The notes: a model not told the origin generated them from the sequence alone. 35,908 nucleotides of DNA from Methyloglobulus sp. (GCA_009695535.1 SHZQ01000005.1:1-35908); one strand, 5' to 3'; shown: positions 18,537 through 29,391, numbered from the stretch's first letter. Numbers and translations: made by a program.

Positions 18537-20633
18537 GTGGTTAGAAAGACCCCAATAGAGCATTATCGCAATATCGGGATAATGGCTCATATTGATGCAG
18601 GCAAGACCACTACGACGGAAAGAGTGCTGTACTATACCGGTGTCTCTCACAAGATTGGTGAGGTACATGATGGTGCGGCAACCATGGATTGGATGGAGCA
18701 GGAGCAGGAAAGAGGAATCACTATTACTTCCGCTGCCACGACTTGTTTTTGGAGTGGCATGGAAAAACAGTTCCCGCAACATCGGATCAATATCATTGAT
18801 ACGCCGGGGCACGTTGATTTCACTATAGAGGTGGAGCGTTCATTAAGGGTTCTTGATGGGGCTTGCGCGGTTTTTTGTGCCGTAGGTGGAGTTGAGCCAC
18901 AATCTGAAACCGTGTGGCGACAAGCGAACAAGTATCATGTTCCTCGCTTGGCTTTTGTTAATAAGATGGATCGTACTGGCGCTGACTTTCTGCGTGTCAT
19001 TAAGCAGATTGAGACGAGGCTGGGAAGTAAGGCGGTGCCTATGCAACTACCTATCGGTGCTGAAGAGCATTTTGAAGGGGTGGTTGATCTGCTTAAGATG
19101 AAGGCCATTTATTGGAATGAAGCCAATATGGGCATGACTTTTGAGGAAAAGGAAATTCCAGAGATTATGCTTGCTGACTGCTTGAAGTGGCGTGAGCATA
19201 TGATAGAAGCGGCAGCGGAAGCCAATGAAGAATTAATGGGTAAATACCTTGAAGAAGGGTTTTTAACCAATGAAGAAATAAAACAAGGTGTTCGACAGCT
19301 CACTATAGCTAATCAGCTCGTTCCTGCTTATTGCGGGTCGGCGTTTAGAAACAAGGGTGTTCAAGCCATGTTGGATGCGGTAGTTGAGTACTTGCCATCA
19401 CCGGTTGATATTAAGCCGATTGAAGGTGTGCTTGATGATGAGATTGCTGAGGCGGTTCGTTCGGCATCCGATAAAGAGTCGTTTTCTGCGTTGGCATTCA
19501 AGATAGCGACCGATCCTTATGTCGGAACATTAACCTTTTTTAGGGTGTATTCTGGGGTTTTGAACTTAGGGGATATGGTTTATAACCCTGTAAAAAAGAA
19601 GAAGGAACGAATTGGGCGTATTGTGCAGATGCATGCCAATAGCCGAGAAGAAGTAAAAGCTGTATGTGCTGGCGATATAGCGGCAGCAATAGGATTAAAA
19701 GATGTGACAACTGGGGATACGCTTTGCGACCCGAATCACATCATAGTGCTTGAGCGAATGGAGTTTCCAGAGCCAGTTATTTCGGTAGCGGTCGAGCCGA
19801 AAACTAAGGCGGATCAGGATAAAATGGGGGTCGCTTTAGGAAAGTTAGCCCAAGAAGACCCCTCATTTAGGGTTCATACCGATGAAGAATCGGGGCAAAT
19901 AATAATTTCTGGGATGGGCGAACTCCATCTTGAAATTATTGTTGACCGGATGAAAAGGGAATTCAGCGTGGCAGCAAGTGTAGGTGCGCCGCAGGTGGCC
20001 TACAGAGAGACTATCCGTGCTACGGTAGAGCAAGAAGGAAAATTTATCAGGCAATCGGGTGGAAAAGGCCAATATGGTCATGTCTGGTTGCGGTTAGAGC
20101 CCAAGGAAAGAGGCGCTGGCTACGAGTTTGTCAATGAAATTGTTGGTGGGGTTGTTCCGAAAGAATTTATTCCAGCAGTGGATAAGGGAATTCAAGAGCA
20201 GCTAAAAAGTGGTGTCCTGGCAGGGTATCCCGTTTTAGATGTGAAAGTGTCCTTATTTGATGGTTCGTATCATGATGTTGATTCGAGCGAGATAGCTTTT
20301 AAGATTGCAGGTTCCATGTGTTTCAGAGAGGGTGCAAGGAAAGCAAATCCTGTTCTACTCGAACCTATTATGAAAGTGGAAGTTGTTACCCCAGAAGACA
20401 ATATGGGGGATGTAGTTGGCGATATTAATAGGCGTCGAGGAATGATACAAAGCATGGAAGATACCCCCTCGGGGAAAATAATTGGTTGCGAAGTACCGCT
20501 AGCGGAAATGTTCGGTTATGCAACTGATTTGCGTTCGGCAACACAGGGGCGAGCTACTTACAGTATGCAGTTTGAAAAATACAATGAAGTGCCTGCAGCT
20601 ATTGCAGAAGCAATTATTAAAAAATCATCATAA
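18537..20633 (+). CDS. fusA: Elongation factor G
   Basis: EF-G drives translocation and, with RRF, ribosome recycling. The 698-residue protein has the G1 loop AHIDAGKT (17-24), [11 protein letters not shown] (switch I), DTPGHVDF (switch II) and NKMD, then domains II-V with [14 protein letters not shown] and the C-terminal [11 protein letters not shown]. The start is GTG at 18537, giving [20 protein letters not shown], with only a weak AGG upstream. Codon use is odd: I count 18 in-frame GGG glycine codons, against none in adjacent tuf. The reading frame and motifs are intact, so it is a functional gene, possibly with a different history or lower translation rate. Confidence 0.98.
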   Translation: MVRKTPIEHYRNIGIMAHIDAGKTTTTERVLYYTGVSHKIGEVHDGAATMDWMEQEQERGITITSAATTCFWSGMEKQFPQHRINIIDTPGHVDFTIEVERSLRVLDGACAVFCAVGGVEPQSETVWRQANKYHVPRLAFVNKMDRTGADFLRVIKQIETRLGSKAVPMQLPIGAEEHFEGVVDLLKMKAIYWNEANMGMTFEEKEIPEIMLADCLKWREHMIEAAAEANEELMGKYLEEGFLTNEEIKQGVRQLTIANQLVPAYCGSAFRNKGVQAMLDAVVEYLPSPVDIKPIEGVLDDEIAEAVRSASDKESFSALAFKIATDPYVGTLTFFRVYSGVLNLGDMVYNPVKKKKERIGRIVQMHANSREEVKAVCAGDIAAAIGLKDVTTGDTLCDPNHIIVLERMEFPEPVISVAVEPKTKADQDKMGVALGKLAQEDPSFRVHTDEESGQIIISGMGELHLEIIVDRMKREFSVAASVGAPQVAYRETIRATVEQEGKFIRQSGGKGQYGHVWLRLEPKERGAGYEFVNEIVGGVVPKEFIPAVDKGIQEQLKSGVLAGYPVLDVKVSLFDGSYHDVDSSEIAFKIAGSMCFREGARKANPVLLEPIMKVEVVTPEDNMGDVVGDINRRRGMIQSMEDTPSGKIIGCEVPLAEMFGYATDLRSATQGRATYSMQFEKYNEVPAAIAEAIIKKSS

Positions 20634-20661
20634 TTTGAATGTAACAGAAAGGTATTGAGTC

Positions 20662-21852
20662 ATGGCTAAAGAAAAATTTTCACGTAGTAAGCCCCACGTC
20701 AATGTTGGCACAATTGGTCACGTCGATCATGGCAAGACAACATTAACGGCTGCTTTAACAACGGTAATGGCTAAATTGCACGGTGGTGCGGTTAAGGCGT
20801 TCGATCAAATTGACAATGCGCCAGAAGAACGAGCGCGTGGTATTACTATTGCCACTTCTCATGTCGAATATGAATCTAAAAACCGTCATTATGCTCACGT
20901 TGACTGCCCAGGTCACGCTGACTACGTTAAAAACATGATTACTGGAGCTGCGCAGATGGATGGCGCTATCCTGGTCTGTTCGGCTGCTGACGGCCCAATG
21001 CCACAAACCAGAGAACACATTTTGTTGTCAAGACAGGTTGGCGTTCCTTACGTAGTAGTTTTCCTAAATAAAGCTGATATGGTTGACGATGAAGAGTTAA
21101 TCGAATTGGTGGAAATGGAACTCAGAGAATTGCTGGATATGTACGAATTTCCAGGCGATGACACGCCTATCATCAGAGGTTCAGCATTGCTTGCATTGCA
21201 AGGTGATGAAAGTGATATCGGCGTACCTTCTGTTATTAGATTGGTAGAAGCGTTAGATAGCTACATTCCATTGCCAGAAAGAGCAATAGATGGTGCGTTC
21301 TTAATGCCGATTGAAGATGTATTCTCAATTTCAGGTCGTGGTACCGTGGTAACAGGTCGTATCGAACGTGGCATTGTCAAAGTCGGTCAAGAAGTTGAAA
21401 TTGTTGGTATTAGACCTACTGTTGTGACCACCTGTACGGGCGTAGAAATGTTCCGTAAATTACTGGATCAAGGCCAAGCAGGCGATAACGTCGGTTTGTT
21501 GTTGAGAGGTACAAAGCGCGATGACGTTGAGCGTGGACAAGTATTGGCGCACAAAGGCACCATCAAGCCACATGCTCATTTTAATGCTGAAATTTACATC
21601 TTATCAAAAGATGAAGGTGGTCGTCATACACCGTTTTTTGATGGTTATCGTCCACAGTTCTATTTTAGAACTACCGACGTTACTGGCGCGGTTGCTTTAC
21701 CTGAAGGCGTTGAAATGGTAATGCCTGGTGATAATATTTCAGTTAAAGTAAAATTAATATCGCCGATTGCTATGGAAGACGGCTTACGCTTCGCTATACG
21801 TGAAGGTGGTCGTACCGTGGGTGCTGGTGTTGTTGCATCTATCATTGAGTAA
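20662..21852 (+). CDS. tuf: Elongation factor Tu
   Basis: EF-Tu delivers aminoacyl-tRNA to the A site. The 396-residue protein shows GHVDHGKT (19-26), [14 protein letters not shown] (switch I), [12 protein letters not shown] and the three-domain architecture ending [15 protein letters not shown]. Codon use is strongly biased, with glycine written almost only as GGT/GGC. The ATG follows an AGAAAGGT ribosome site. It is the only tuf in this window: the slot upstream of tRNA-Trp is empty. Only 5 bases separate it from rpsJ. Confidence 0.98.
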   Translation: MAKEKFSRSKPHVNVGTIGHVDHGKTTLTAALTTVMAKLHGGAVKAFDQIDNAPEERARGITIATSHVEYESKNRHYAHVDCPGHADYVKNMITGAAQMDGAILVCSAADGPMPQTREHILLSRQVGVPYVVVFLNKADMVDDEELIELVEMELRELLDMYEFPGDDTPIIRGSALLALQGDESDIGVPSVIRLVEALDSYIPLPERAIDGAFLMPIEDVFSISGRGTVVTGRIERGIVKVGQEVEIVGIRPTVVTTCTGVEMFRKLLDQGQAGDNVGLLLRGTKRDDVERGQVLAHKGTIKPHAHFNAEIYILSKDEGGRHTPFFDGYRPQFYFRTTDVTGAVALPEGVEMVMPGDNISVKVKLISPIAMEDGLRFAIREGGRTVGAGVVASIIE

Positions 21853-21857
21853 GAAAA

Positions 21858-22169
21858 ATGACAAACCAAACTATCAGAATCCGGTTGAAATCGTTTGACC
21901 ATAAATTGATCGACCAGTCGGCTGGTGAGATAGTAGAAACAGCAAGGCGAACAGGCGCCCAAGTTAAAGGCCCTATTCCCTTGCCTACTAAAAAAGAGCG
22001 TTATACGATTTTGATTTCTCCGCATGTCAATAAAGATGCGAGAGATCAATATGAATTAAGAACATACAAAAGATTGCTGGATATTATTGAGCCGACTGAG
22101 AAAACGGTCGATGCCTTGATGAAATTGGATCTCGCCGCTGGCGTTGATGTTCAGATAAAGTTAAGTTAA
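21858..22169 (+). CDS. rpsJ: 30S ribosomal protein S10 (NusE)
   Basis: S10 is a 30S head protein that also joins NusB in antitermination and binds NusG to link transcription and translation. The 103-residue protein has [40 protein letters not shown] and the [11 protein letters not shown] segment of the long loop. The ATG lies 5 bases after the tuf stop with no independent leader, so it is probably coupled to tuf. This removes the place where E. coli holds the L4-controlled S10 leader. Confidence 0.98.
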   Translation: MTNQTIRIRLKSFDHKLIDQSAGEIVETARRTGAQVKGPIPLPTKKERYTILISPHVNKDARDQYELRTYKRLLDIIEPTEKTVDALMKLDLAAGVDVQIKLS

Positions 22170-22187
22170 GAATTGAGGAATTGGCAG

Positions 22188-22838
22188 ATGTCAATAGGTC
22201 TTGTAGGTCGAAAATGTGGTATGACCAGGGTATTTACTGAAGATGGCACTTCTGTACCCGTTACTGTGTTACAGGTTGATTCCAATAGAATTGCCCAAAT
22301 CAAAAGCGTTGAAGTTGATGGGTATCGTTCGATTCAGGTTGCTGTAGGTGATAAAAAGTCATCCCACGTTAATAAGGCGATGGCGGGTCACTATGCCGCA
22401 GCCAATATGACGGCCGGAAGAGGTCTGTGGGAATTTAGGCTAACAGCAGATGAAGGTCAAGACTTTGTTGTAGGCACCCAATTGCCCGTGAGTATTTTCT
22501 CAGCCGGTCAGGTTGTGGATGTGCAGGGAAGAACGATTGGTAAGGGTTTTGCTGGCGGGATTAAGCGCCATCATTTCCACATGCAAGATGCAACTCATGG
22601 TAACTCGCTCTCACACAGAGTATTGGGTTCCATCGGTATGAACCAAACTCCCGGCAGAGTATTTAAAGGGAAGAAAATGGCGGGGCATCTTGGAGCTGTA
22701 AAAAGAACCATCCAAAATCTGACCATACACTCAGTTGATACTGAAAGAAATTTAATTTTAGTTAAAGGTGCAGTGCCTGGCGCTAAAGGCGGTGATGTGA
22801 TTGTTACACCCGCAATGAAAATGAAAAATAAAGGTTAG
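22188..22838 (+). CDS. rplC: 50S ribosomal protein L3
   Basis: L3 is an early-assembly 50S protein near the peptidyl transferase centre. The ORF track starts at TTG 22173, but that lies on the Shine-Dalgarno (TTGAGGAA); the conserved N terminus [16 protein letters not shown] puts the start at ATG 22188, 216 residues. The extended loop [46 protein letters not shown] is complete. rplD follows after 3 bases. Confidence 0.97.
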   Translation: MSIGLVGRKCGMTRVFTEDGTSVPVTVLQVDSNRIAQIKSVEVDGYRSIQVAVGDKKSSHVNKAMAGHYAAANMTAGRGLWEFRLTADEGQDFVVGTQLPVSIFSAGQVVDVQGRTIGKGFAGGIKRHHFHMQDATHGNSLSHRVLGSIGMNQTPGRVFKGKKMAGHLGAVKRTIQNLTIHSVDTERNLILVKGAVPGAKGGDVIVTPAMKMKNKG

Positions 22839-22841
22839 GTT

Positions 22842-23459
22842 ATGGGTTTGCAAATACCAGCTTTAAGTGGAAATAATTCCAACAACGTCGATGTGCTTGA
22901 GTCTGTTTTTGGGCAAACGTATAACGAAACGTTAATACATCAATTAGTAACAAGGTACTTAGCTGGGGCGCGAGCGGGTACGAAAGCGCAGAAGACGCGT
23001 TCTGATGTCAGCGGCGGTGGTTCAAAGCCGTGGAAGCAAAAAGGTACAGGTCGGGCGCGCGCTGGTACAACCCGAAGCCCTTTATGGCGGACTGGTGGTA
23101 TTACATTTGCTGCCAGACCCAGAAATTACGATCAGAAACTGAACAAAAAAATGTTCCGAGTCGGTATCCGGTCGATTTTATCTGAATTGCTCAGGCAAAA
23201 CAGATTGGTTGTCAGCGACACTATCGTACCTGCAACTGCAAAGACTAAAGAATTTAGCGCAAAGCTTAAAACTATAGATGCAAGACGAGTGTTAATTATC
23301 GTCGATAAGGTTGAAGTTAATTTGATTTTGGCATCCAGAAACATTCCAAATGTTGAGGTTGTTGAAGCGGCAAATTTAAGCCCAGTGTTGCTAGTTGGTG
23401 CTGACAAGATTATTGCAACATCTGCTGCGATTAAGAGTTTAGAGGAGCGTTTAGCATGA
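22842..23459 (+). CDS. rplD: 50S ribosomal protein L4
   Basis: L4 binds 23S rRNA and lines the exit tunnel; in E. coli it also represses the S10 operon. The 205-residue protein has the tunnel loop GGGSKPWKQKGTGRARAGTTRSPLWRTGG at about residues 58-86, with the wild-type lysine of the macrolide-sensitive form. The E. coli-type S10 leader target is absent upstream, so L4 feedback in this organism would have to act elsewhere or not at all. Its TGA overlaps the rplW ATG (ATGA). Confidence 0.97.
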   Translation: MGLQIPALSGNNSNNVDVLESVFGQTYNETLIHQLVTRYLAGARAGTKAQKTRSDVSGGGSKPWKQKGTGRARAGTTRSPLWRTGGITFAARPRNYDQKLNKKMFRVGIRSILSELLRQNRLVVSDTIVPATAKTKEFSAKLKTIDARRVLIIVDKVEVNLILASRNIPNVEVVEAANLSPVLLVGADKIIATSAAIKSLEERLA

Positions 23460-23746
23460 ATTACCAATTAGCTGATGTCCTGGAAGCTCCGATTATTTCA
23501 GAGAAAAGCACTATTGCTGCTGAAAAAGATCATCGGTTTGTCTTTAAGGTAAAAAAACAGGCAACAAAAAAACAAGTCAAAAATGCCGTTGAAGCAATGT
23601 TCAGTGTTGAAGTTGATTCAGTTCATGTTTTGAATGTTAAAGGCAAGGAAAAACGCTTCGGGAAAACGTTGGGTCAACGATCTGATTGGAAAAAGGCTTA
23701 CGTCAAGCTAAAACCCGGACATGACATAAACTTTGCAACGCCATAG
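23456..23746 (+). CDS. rplW: 50S ribosomal protein L23
   Basis: L23 sits at the tunnel exit and docks trigger factor and SRP. The 96-residue protein has VLEAPIISEKSTIAAEKDHRFVFKVKKQATKKQVKNAVEAMFSVEVDSVHVLNVKGKEKRFG, including the loop that reaches into the tunnel. It overlaps rplD by 4 bases. A 40-base gap, the widest in this stretch, precedes rplB. Confidence 0.97.
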   Translation: MNYQLADVLEAPIISEKSTIAAEKDHRFVFKVKKQATKKQVKNAVEAMFSVEVDSVHVLNVKGKEKRFGKTLGQRSDWKKAYVKLKPGHDINFATP

Positions 23747-23786
23747 TTTATTTAATTAAAGAGACAATAGGGAACGGTAACAAGAT

Positions 23787-24608
23787 ATGGCTATTGTAAA
23801 GTCAAAACCGACATCACCTGGTTCACGCTTTGTTGTGCGGATCAAGAGTGAAGGCCTCCATAAAGGTAAGCCTTATGCTCCATTGCTGAGTAAAAAAAGT
23901 AAAAGTGGTGGTCGGAATAACCTAGGTCGGATAACAACTCGACATGTTGGCGGTGGGCATAAACAGCGCTACCGCATTATCGACTTTAAACGTAATAAAT
24001 TGGATATACCGGCGGTCGTTGAGCGTCTTGAGTATGACCCAAATAGAACGGCCAATATTGCGCTGATTTTATTTAAAGATGGCGAGCGTCGATACATCAT
24101 TGCGCCTAAAGGTATAGCGGTTGGCCAGGAGATTATTTCTTCTGAAACCGTTCCTGTAAAACCAGGTAATTGTATGCCGTTGCGTAATGTACCTATGGGT
24201 GCCACTGTGCATTGCGTGGAATTAAAGCCAGGCAAAGGCGCACAACTAGCACGAAGCGCGGGTACTTCGGTACAGTTAGTTGCTAGAGATGGTGCTCATG
24301 CAACTATAAGACTGCGTTCCGGTGAAATGCGGAAAGTTTTAGCTGATTGCCGTGCGGTAATCGGTGAGGTTTCAAATTCAGAGCATAATTTAACTTCTTT
24401 AGGAAAAGCTGGGGCAACTCGGTGGCGAGGAGTTAGGCCGACTGTTCGTGGGGTTGTAATGAATCCTGTTGACCATCCACATGGTGGTGGTGAAGGAAGA
24501 ACATCAGGTGGTAGGCATCCAGTTTCCCCTTGGGGTATGCCCACTAAAGGCTATAAGACCAGAAAAAACAAACGGACTGATAGCATGATTATCAGACGTA
24601 GAAAATAA
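23787..24608 (+). CDS. rplB: 50S ribosomal protein L2
   Basis: L2 is needed for subunit joining and peptidyl transfer. It has 273 residues with [28 protein letters not shown], the SH3-like domain, and the C-terminal [52 protein letters not shown], including the catalytically important histidine of the [10 protein letters not shown] loop. The ATG follows GGAACGG. Confidence 0.98.
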   Translation: MAIVKSKPTSPGSRFVVRIKSEGLHKGKPYAPLLSKKSKSGGRNNLGRITTRHVGGGHKQRYRIIDFKRNKLDIPAVVERLEYDPNRTANIALILFKDGERRYIIAPKGIAVGQEIISSETVPVKPGNCMPLRNVPMGATVHCVELKPGKGAQLARSAGTSVQLVARDGAHATIRLRSGEMRKVLADCRAVIGEVSNSEHNLTSLGKAGATRWRGVRPTVRGVVMNPVDHPHGGGEGRTSGGRHPVSPWGMPTKGYKTRKNKRTDSMIIRRRK

Positions 24609-24626
24609 GCTAAGAGAGGTATAACC

Positions 24627-24899
24627 GTGCCACGGTCAATAAAAAAAGGTCCATTCATCGATCATCATCTTCAAAAGAAAGTGGAAGATGCTGTTACTGC
24701 TAATAGTCGTAAGCCTATTAAAACATGGTCGAGAAGATCAATGATTATTCCTGATATGCTGGGATTAACAATAGCTATCCACAATGGTCGCTTACATATT
24801 CCCGTACTCATATCTGAGAATATGGTCGGACATAAATTAGGTGAATTTGCACCTACTCGTACCTTTAAAGGCCACGTGGCTGATAAAAAATCAAGATAG
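24627..24899 (+). CDS. rpsS: 30S ribosomal protein S19
   Basis: S19 is a 30S head protein contacting S13 and the A-site finger. The start is GTG at 24627 after AGAGAGGT, giving [20 protein letters not shown]. The 90-residue protein includes [22 protein letters not shown] and ends [19 protein letters not shown]. Confidence 0.97.
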   Translation: MPRSIKKGPFIDHHLQKKVEDAVTANSRKPIKTWSRRSMIIPDMLGLTIAIHNGRLHIPVLISENMVGHKLGEFAPTRTFKGHVADKKSR

Positions 24900-24907
24900 G
24901 TTGTGTA

Positions 24908-25243
24908 ATGGAAATTTCAGCGAAATTAAGTAATGCGCCTTTATCAGCTCAAAAAGCACGCCTAGTTGGGGATTTGATACGTGGTATGCCTGTAGATCAA
25001 GCACTGAACACACTAAAGTTCAGTTCAAAAAAAGCAGCAGCAATCGTTAAAAAGATTCTTGAATCTGCAATAGCAAATGCAGAACACAACGAAAGCGCGG
25101 ACATCGACGAGTTGCGAGTCTCTACAGTATTTGTAGATGAAGCACCAACTACGAAAAGATTTAAGGCAAGAGCTAAGGGACGTGCCAATACGATCCTTAA
25201 AAGAACCTGCCATATAACAGTTAAAGTCTCGGAAAACGAGTAG
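24908..25243 (+). CDS. rplV: 50S ribosomal protein L22
   Basis: L22 lines the exit tunnel opposite L4. The 111-residue protein has [32 protein letters not shown] and the beta-hairpin region with [30 protein letters not shown], all in place. It starts 8 bases after rpsS and ends 9 before rpsC. Confidence 0.97.
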   Translation: MEISAKLSNAPLSAQKARLVGDLIRGMPVDQALNTLKFSSKKAAAIVKKILESAIANAEHNESADIDELRVSTVFVDEAPTTKRFKARAKGRANTILKRTCHITVKVSENE

Positions 25244-25252
25244 GGGCAGAAA

Positions 25253-25924
25253 ATGGGACAAAAAGTACATCCAATTGGTATTCGTCTTGGAATAGTCAAG
25301 GATTGGAATTCAAGATGGTATGCAAATAGTCATGATTACCCTCTGTTTCTAAATCAGGATCTGGCGGTTAGGAAATTTCTAAAAGCAAAGTTGGCGCATG
25401 CATCGGTTAGCCATATTCAAATTAACCGTCCTGCAAACAATGCACACATCACAATTCATACCGCTAGACCTGGCATTGTTATTGGCAAAAAAGGTGAAGA
25501 TATTGATTTGTTAAGGCAGCATATATCAAAAATGATAGGTGTGCCTGTACAACTCAATGTTGAAGAAATCAGAAAGCCTGAGCTTGATGCGCTGTTAGTA
25601 GCAGAAGGCGTGGCGCAACAGCTAGAAAAGCGGATCATGTATCGTCGAGCTATGAAGCGCGCCGTTACGAATACCATGCGGCTCGGAGCTGAAGGCATAA
25701 AAATCAATGTTGGTGGTCGCTTAAATGGCGCTGAAATTGCAAGAAGCGAATGGTACAGAGAAGGTCGTGTGCCTTTGCATACTTTAAGGGCTGATATTGA
25801 CTATGCAACCGCTGAAGCAAATACAACTTATGGAATCATCGGTATAAAAGTATGGATATTCAAAGGCGAAGTATTTGATACGGGTTTGAATAGTACAGCC
25901 AATAAATCTGATTCTAAGAAATAA
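25253..25924 (+). CDS. rpsC: 30S ribosomal protein S3
   Basis: S3 forms the mRNA entry tunnel and has helicase-associated residues. The 223-residue protein begins [24 protein letters not shown], has the KH-domain motif [15 protein letters not shown] and the C-terminal [40 protein letters not shown]. The Lys/Ser-rich tail is short. The ATG follows GGGGCAG. Confidence 0.98.
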   Translation: MGQKVHPIGIRLGIVKDWNSRWYANSHDYPLFLNQDLAVRKFLKAKLAHASVSHIQINRPANNAHITIHTARPGIVIGKKGEDIDLLRQHISKMIGVPVQLNVEEIRKPELDALLVAEGVAQQLEKRIMYRRAMKRAVTNTMRLGAEGIKINVGGRLNGAEIARSEWYREGRVPLHTLRADIDYATAEANTTYGIIGIKVWIFKGEVFDTGLNSTANKSDSKK

Positions 25925-25940
25925 GTAAAGGGACAGAGTA

Positions 25941-26354
25941 ATGCTGCAACCAAAAAGAACAAAATTCCGTAAACAGCACAAAGGTAGGAATAACGGAACT
26001 GCCGTACGTGGATCGTCTGTCAGCTTTGGCGAATACGGATTAAAAGCGATTAGCCGTGGCAGACTGACTGCTAGGCAAATCGAATCCGCACGTAGAACAA
26101 TTACCCGTCACGTCAAACGTGGTGGCAAAATCTGGATTAGAATCTTCCCAGATAAGCCAATTACCAAAAAACCATTAGAAGTTCGTATGGGAAAAGGCAA
26201 AGGTAGTGTAGAATACTGGGTTGCGCAAATTAGGCCCGGAACGATGCTATACGAGATACAAGGAGTTTCCGAAGAGTTAGCTCGCGAAGCATTTACCTTG
26301 GCGGCGGCTAAGTTACCATTGAAAACGCTATTTACTGCTCGGACGATAATGTAA
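25941..26354 (+). CDS. rplP: 50S ribosomal protein L16
   Basis: L16 helps position A-site tRNA. The 137-residue protein begins [17 protein letters not shown] and contains [15 protein letters not shown]; in E. coli the arginine of this motif (Arg 81) is hydroxylated. The stop overlaps the rpmC ATG by one base (TAATG). Confidence 0.98.
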   Translation: MLQPKRTKFRKQHKGRNNGTAVRGSSVSFGEYGLKAISRGRLTARQIESARRTITRHVKRGGKIWIRIFPDKPITKKPLEVRMGKGKGSVEYWVAQIRPGTMLYEIQGVSEELAREAFTLAAAKLPLKTLFTARTIM

Positions 26355-26545
26355 TGAATGCAACAGAATTACGCAAAAAGACTAAGGATGAGTTGGGTAC
26401 TGTACTCATTGATCTTTCGCGGGAAAAATTTAACCTGAAGATGCAAAAAGGTACGGGTCAGCTTGTTAAGCCAGATCAGGTCAAAAAAGTACGACGCGAC
26501 ATAGCTCGTGTCCATACCATCATCAACGAAATGGCGAGAACGTAA
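26354..26545 (+). CDS. rpmC: 50S ribosomal protein L29
   Basis: L29 is a two-helix protein next to L23 at the tunnel exit. The product has 63 residues: [37 protein letters not shown], then [21 protein letters not shown]. It starts on the last base of the rplP stop and is one base from rpsQ, so the three genes are tightly coupled. Confidence 0.97.
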   Translation: MNATELRKKTKDELGTVLIDLSREKFNLKMQKGTGQLVKPDQVKKVRRDIARVHTIINEMART

Positions 26546-26546
26546 A

Positions 26547-26810
26547 ATGACTGAAAATGAAGTCAAGCTGCGGACGATAACCGGTAAGGTTGTTAGTAAC
26601 AAAATGGATAAAACCGTTACTGTGTTGGTGGAGCGTGTGGTTAAGCATCCGGTTTATGGCAAGTATATTAAGCGGTCAACGAAGATGATGGCGCATGACG
26701 AACAGAATGTTTGTCAGGAAGGCGATGTGGTCTCAATAACATCTTGCAGGCCGATGTCCAAAAACAAAACCTTTAAACTGGTTGCGGTTTTGGAAGTTGC
26801 TAAGCGATAA
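26547..26810 (+). CDS. rpsQ: 30S ribosomal protein S17
   Basis: S17 is a primary 16S-binding protein of the 30S body. The ORF track start at 26508 lies inside rpmC; the family N terminus begins [46 protein letters not shown], so ATG 26547 is used, giving 87 residues. The single base after the rpmC TAA implies reinitiation. Last gene of the S10 cluster. Confidence 0.96.
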   Translation: MTENEVKLRTITGKVVSNKMDKTVTVLVERVVKHPVYGKYIKRSTKMMAHDEQNVCQEGDVVSITSCRPMSKNKTFKLVAVLEVAKR

Positions 26811-26846
26811 ATGCTGCAATCAATTACAGTTAATTAGGAAAAAATC

Positions 26847-27215
26847 ATGATTCAGATGCAAACTAACCTTGATGTTGCCGATAATAGCGGCGCAAAAAGA
26901 GTCATGTGTATCAAAGTATTGGGTGGCTCACACAGACGTTATGCAGGGATTGGTGACATAATCAAGGTAAGCATAAAAGATGCCATTCCTCGTGGGCGGG
27001 TAAAGAAGGGTGAAGTTTATAATGCACTTGTCGTTAGAACGGCTAAAGGTGTCCGCAGAGCGGATGGCTCAATTATTCGTTTCGATGGTAATGCAGCGGT
27101 AATCCTTAACAATAATTTACAGCCTTTAGGTACTCGTATTTTTGGGCCAGTAACGCGTGAATTAAGGGGTGAGAGATTCATGAAAATTATCTCCTTGGCT
27201 CCCGAAGTATTATAG
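26847..27215 (+). CDS. rplN: 50S ribosomal protein L14
   Basis: L14 forms intersubunit bridges and is the target of the RsfS silencing factor. It has 122 residues with [27 protein letters not shown], the signature [22 protein letters not shown] and the C-terminal [18 protein letters not shown]. The ATG follows TAGGAAAAAATC. First spc gene, 36 bases after rpsQ, with no promoter or terminator seen between. Confidence 0.98.
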   Translation: MIQMQTNLDVADNSGAKRVMCIKVLGGSHRRYAGIGDIIKVSIKDAIPRGRVKKGEVYNALVVRTAKGVRRADGSIIRFDGNAAVILNNNLQPLGTRIFGPVTRELRGERFMKIISLAPEVL

Positions 27216-27226
27216 GAGATTACTAC

Positions 27227-27544
27227 ATGAATAAGATTAGAAAAGGTGATGATGTCGTTATTCGCACCGGTAAAGATAAAGGCAAAAGCGGTAGAGTCAC
27301 GCAGGTTTTGAAAGATAACAAAGTTTTGATTGAGGGACTTAATCAGGCTAAAAAAAACCAAAAGCCAAATCCTAACGCAGGGATAACGGGCGGTATTGTC
27401 GTAAAAGATATGCCAATTAATATTTCTAATGTTGGTCTGTACAATCCAACGACAAAAAAGGCTGATCGAATAGGTTTCAGATTCTTGGAAGATGGCAAGA
27501 AAGTTCGGTATTTTAAGTCAACAAATGAAAACGTTGATGTGTAA
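27227..27544 (+). CDS. rplX: 50S ribosomal protein L24
   Basis: L24 starts 50S assembly. The 105-residue protein begins [28 protein letters not shown], a KOW motif, followed by [39 protein letters not shown]. The ribosome site is TAGGAGATTACTAC. It lies 11 bases after rplN. Confidence 0.97.
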   Translation: MNKIRKGDDVVIRTGKDKGKSGRVTQVLKDNKVLIEGLNQAKKNQKPNPNAGITGGIVVKDMPINISNVGLYNPTTKKADRIGFRFLEDGKKVRYFKSTNENVDV

Positions 27545-27557
27545 GGTATATTAAATC

Positions 27558-28097
27558 ATGGCTAGACTAGAGTCCGTTTACAAAGAAACCATTCTTCCAG
27601 AATTGGTAAAGCAGTTTTCCTACAAATCCGTAATGCAAGCGCCACGGATTACTAAAATAACCCTTAATATGGGTGTTGGGGAAGCTGTAGCAGATAAAAA
27701 AATATTGCAATCGGCTGTCAGCGATATGGAAAAAATATCGGGACAGAAGCCAGTGATTACATTGGCAAGAAAATCGATAGCCGGTTTTAAGATACGTGAT
27801 GATATGCCAATAGGCTGCAAAGTCACGTTGCGTAGTCAAAGAATGTATGAATTTCTTGATCGACTTATCAGTGTATCAATTCCCAGAATCCGTGATTTTA
27901 GGGGATTAAGCCCCAAAAGTTTTGATGGCTATGGTAATTACTCGATGGGCGTTAAGGAGCAAATCATTTTTCCAGAAATTGATTATGACAAAATCGACGC
28001 TATTCGTGGGATGGACATTACAATTACAACTTCCGCGCAAACTAATGAGGAAGGCTTGGCGTTGTTAAAGCTCTTTAATTTTCCGTTTAAGAATTGA
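27558..28097 (+). CDS. rplE: 50S ribosomal protein L5
   Basis: L5 binds 5S rRNA and contacts P-site tRNA. The 179-residue protein has [46 protein letters not shown] and [21 protein letters not shown]. In E. coli the S8 repressor site covers the start of rplE; I could not recognise it confidently here. The ribosome site is AAGG, 13 bases after rplX. Confidence 0.98.
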   Translation: MARLESVYKETILPELVKQFSYKSVMQAPRITKITLNMGVGEAVADKKILQSAVSDMEKISGQKPVITLARKSIAGFKIRDDMPIGCKVTLRSQRMYEFLDRLISVSIPRIRDFRGLSPKSFDGYGNYSMGVKEQIIFPEIDYDKIDAIRGMDITITTSAQTNEEGLALLKLFNFPFKN

Positions 28098-28106
28098 GAT
28101 TTAGAT

Positions 28107-28412
28107 ATGGCCAAGAAGTCTATGATTGCCCGCGAAGATAAGCGTAAAAAGTTAGTTCTTAAATACGATACCAAGCGTAAAGCAATAAGAGAAATCATTA
28201 GAGATCCTAATGCGACATTTGAGCAAAAAGAAGTGGCTCATAAGCAGCTACAAAAATTGCCAAGAGATTCAAGTGCTGCCAGAATACGTAACCGCTGTGC
28301 GATCACAGGTCGTCCTCATGGATACTATCGCAAATTTGGTCTTAGCAGAAACAAATTAAGAGAAGCGACAATGCGCGGTGATGTGCCTGGTGTTGTTAAG
28401 GCCAGTTGGTAA
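28107..28412 (+). CDS. rpsN: 30S ribosomal protein S14, zinc-free type
   Basis: S14 helps assemble the 30S head. At 101 residues this is the long C-minus form: [31 protein letters not shown], then [49 protein letters not shown]. It lacks the two CXXC pairs of the zinc-binding short form. Confidence 0.97.
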   Translation: MAKKSMIAREDKRKKLVLKYDTKRKAIREIIRDPNATFEQKEVAHKQLQKLPRDSSAARIRNRCAITGRPHGYYRKFGLSRNKLREATMRGDVPGVVKASW

Positions 28413-28442
28413 CTTGAGCAGTAACGGTTTGGAGACAAAACA

Positions 28443-28838
28443 ATGAGTATGACGGACCCAGTAGCAGATATGTTGACACGGATCAGAAATGGTCAATCTG
28501 CTGGGAAAAAATTTATAAAACAACCTTCTTCAAAACTGAAGCTGTCTATTGCTCAAGTGTTAAAGGACGAAGGTTATATTGCCGATTTTAGTACGGAATC
28601 ATCCGGCAGTCACACTGAGATGACCGTTGACTTGAAGTACCACAAAGGTACTCCGGTTATAGAAACGATTAAAAGAATCAGTAGGCCTGGATTGCGTATC
28701 TATAAATCAAAAGATGAGCTACCTAAAGTATTGGGTGGTTTAGGTGTTGCAATTGTGTCAACATCCAATGGCGTTATGACAGATAGAGCTGCTAGAGCTA
28801 AAGGTCATGGCGGTGAAATTATTTGTACTGTTTGTTAA
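28443..28838 (+). CDS. rpsH: 30S ribosomal protein S8
   Basis: S8 is a central 30S assembly protein and the spc-operon repressor in E. coli. The 131-residue protein begins [20 protein letters not shown] 28443 is preferred over 28449 because GGAG lies 8 bases upstream. The late [26 protein letters not shown] is typical except that it ends in Cys-Thr-Val-Cys, where E. coli ends in CYVA. Confidence 0.97.
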   Translation: MSMTDPVADMLTRIRNGQSAGKKFIKQPSSKLKLSIAQVLKDEGYIADFSTESSGSHTEMTVDLKYHKGTPVIETIKRISRPGLRIYKSKDELPKVLGGLGVAIVSTSNGVMTDRAARAKGHGGEIICTVC

Positions 28839-28850
28839 TGATGGTGGTTT

Positions 28851-29384
28851 ATGTCAAGAATTGCTAAAGCGCCAGTTACCATCCCAAAAGGTGTTGATGT
28901 CAAATTGACTGGCAATAATATGACCGTTAAAGGCAGTAAAGGTCAGTTATCATTTGATTTTAATCCTGCAGTTGGAATGACTGTTGCTGATAATGTTATT
29001 CAGATGCAATGGGATAAGGATAGCAAGGGAGCTGTCGCCCAAGCAGGAACTGCAAGATCTATCGTCAATAGTATGGTGATCGGCGTTTCTGAAGGCTTTG
29101 AAAAGAAAATGACCCTCGTAGGTGTAGGTTATAGGGCTCAGACTAAAGGCAATGTCCTTAGTTTAGCACTTGGCTTTTCCCACCCAGTTGAATTTGAAGT
29201 TCCAGTAGGTATTACGGTTGAAACGCCCACTCAAACGGAAATCATCATTAGGGGCAGTGATAAGCAACAAGTTGGTCAGGTTGCTGCAAAAATAAGGGCT
29301 TATAGGCCACCAGAACCATATAAGGGCAAAGGTGTCAGGTACGCTGATGAGAATGTAGTTAAAAAAGAAGCTAAGAAGAAATAG
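28851..29384 (+). CDS. rplF: 50S ribosomal protein L6
   Basis: L6 sits near the sarcin-ricin loop. The 177-residue protein begins [31 protein letters not shown], with two repeated alpha/beta folds, [30 protein letters not shown] and the C-terminal [15 protein letters not shown], rich in lysine at the end. It starts 12 bases after rpsH. Confidence 0.98.
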   Translation: MSRIAKAPVTIPKGVDVKLTGNNMTVKGSKGQLSFDFNPAVGMTVADNVIQMQWDKDSKGAVAQAGTARSIVNSMVIGVSEGFEKKMTLVGVGYRAQTKGNVLSLALGFSHPVEFEVPVGITVETPTQTEIIIRGSDKQQVGQVAAKIRAYRPPEPYKGKGVRYADENVVKKEAKKK

Positions 29385-29391
29385 GTCAGTC

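Noticed and set aside
20464-20478. CCCCCTCGGGG inverted repeat in fusA
   Set aside because: The stem is short, the loop too small and no T tract follows; not a terminator.
18537-20633. fusA as a pseudogene or second-class EF-G2 paralogue
   Set aside because: All GTPase motifs, length and neighbours are those of canonical EF-G; only codon use and initiation are odd.
22173-22187. TTG start for rplC in the ORF track
   Set aside because: It coincides with the Shine-Dalgarno; the conserved L3 N terminus begins at ATG 22188.
26811-26837. Mini-ORF ATG CTG CAA ... TAG (8 codons) directly after the rpsQ stop
   Set aside because: There is no Shine-Dalgarno of its own and it ends just before the rplN ribosome site; it is most likely chance.
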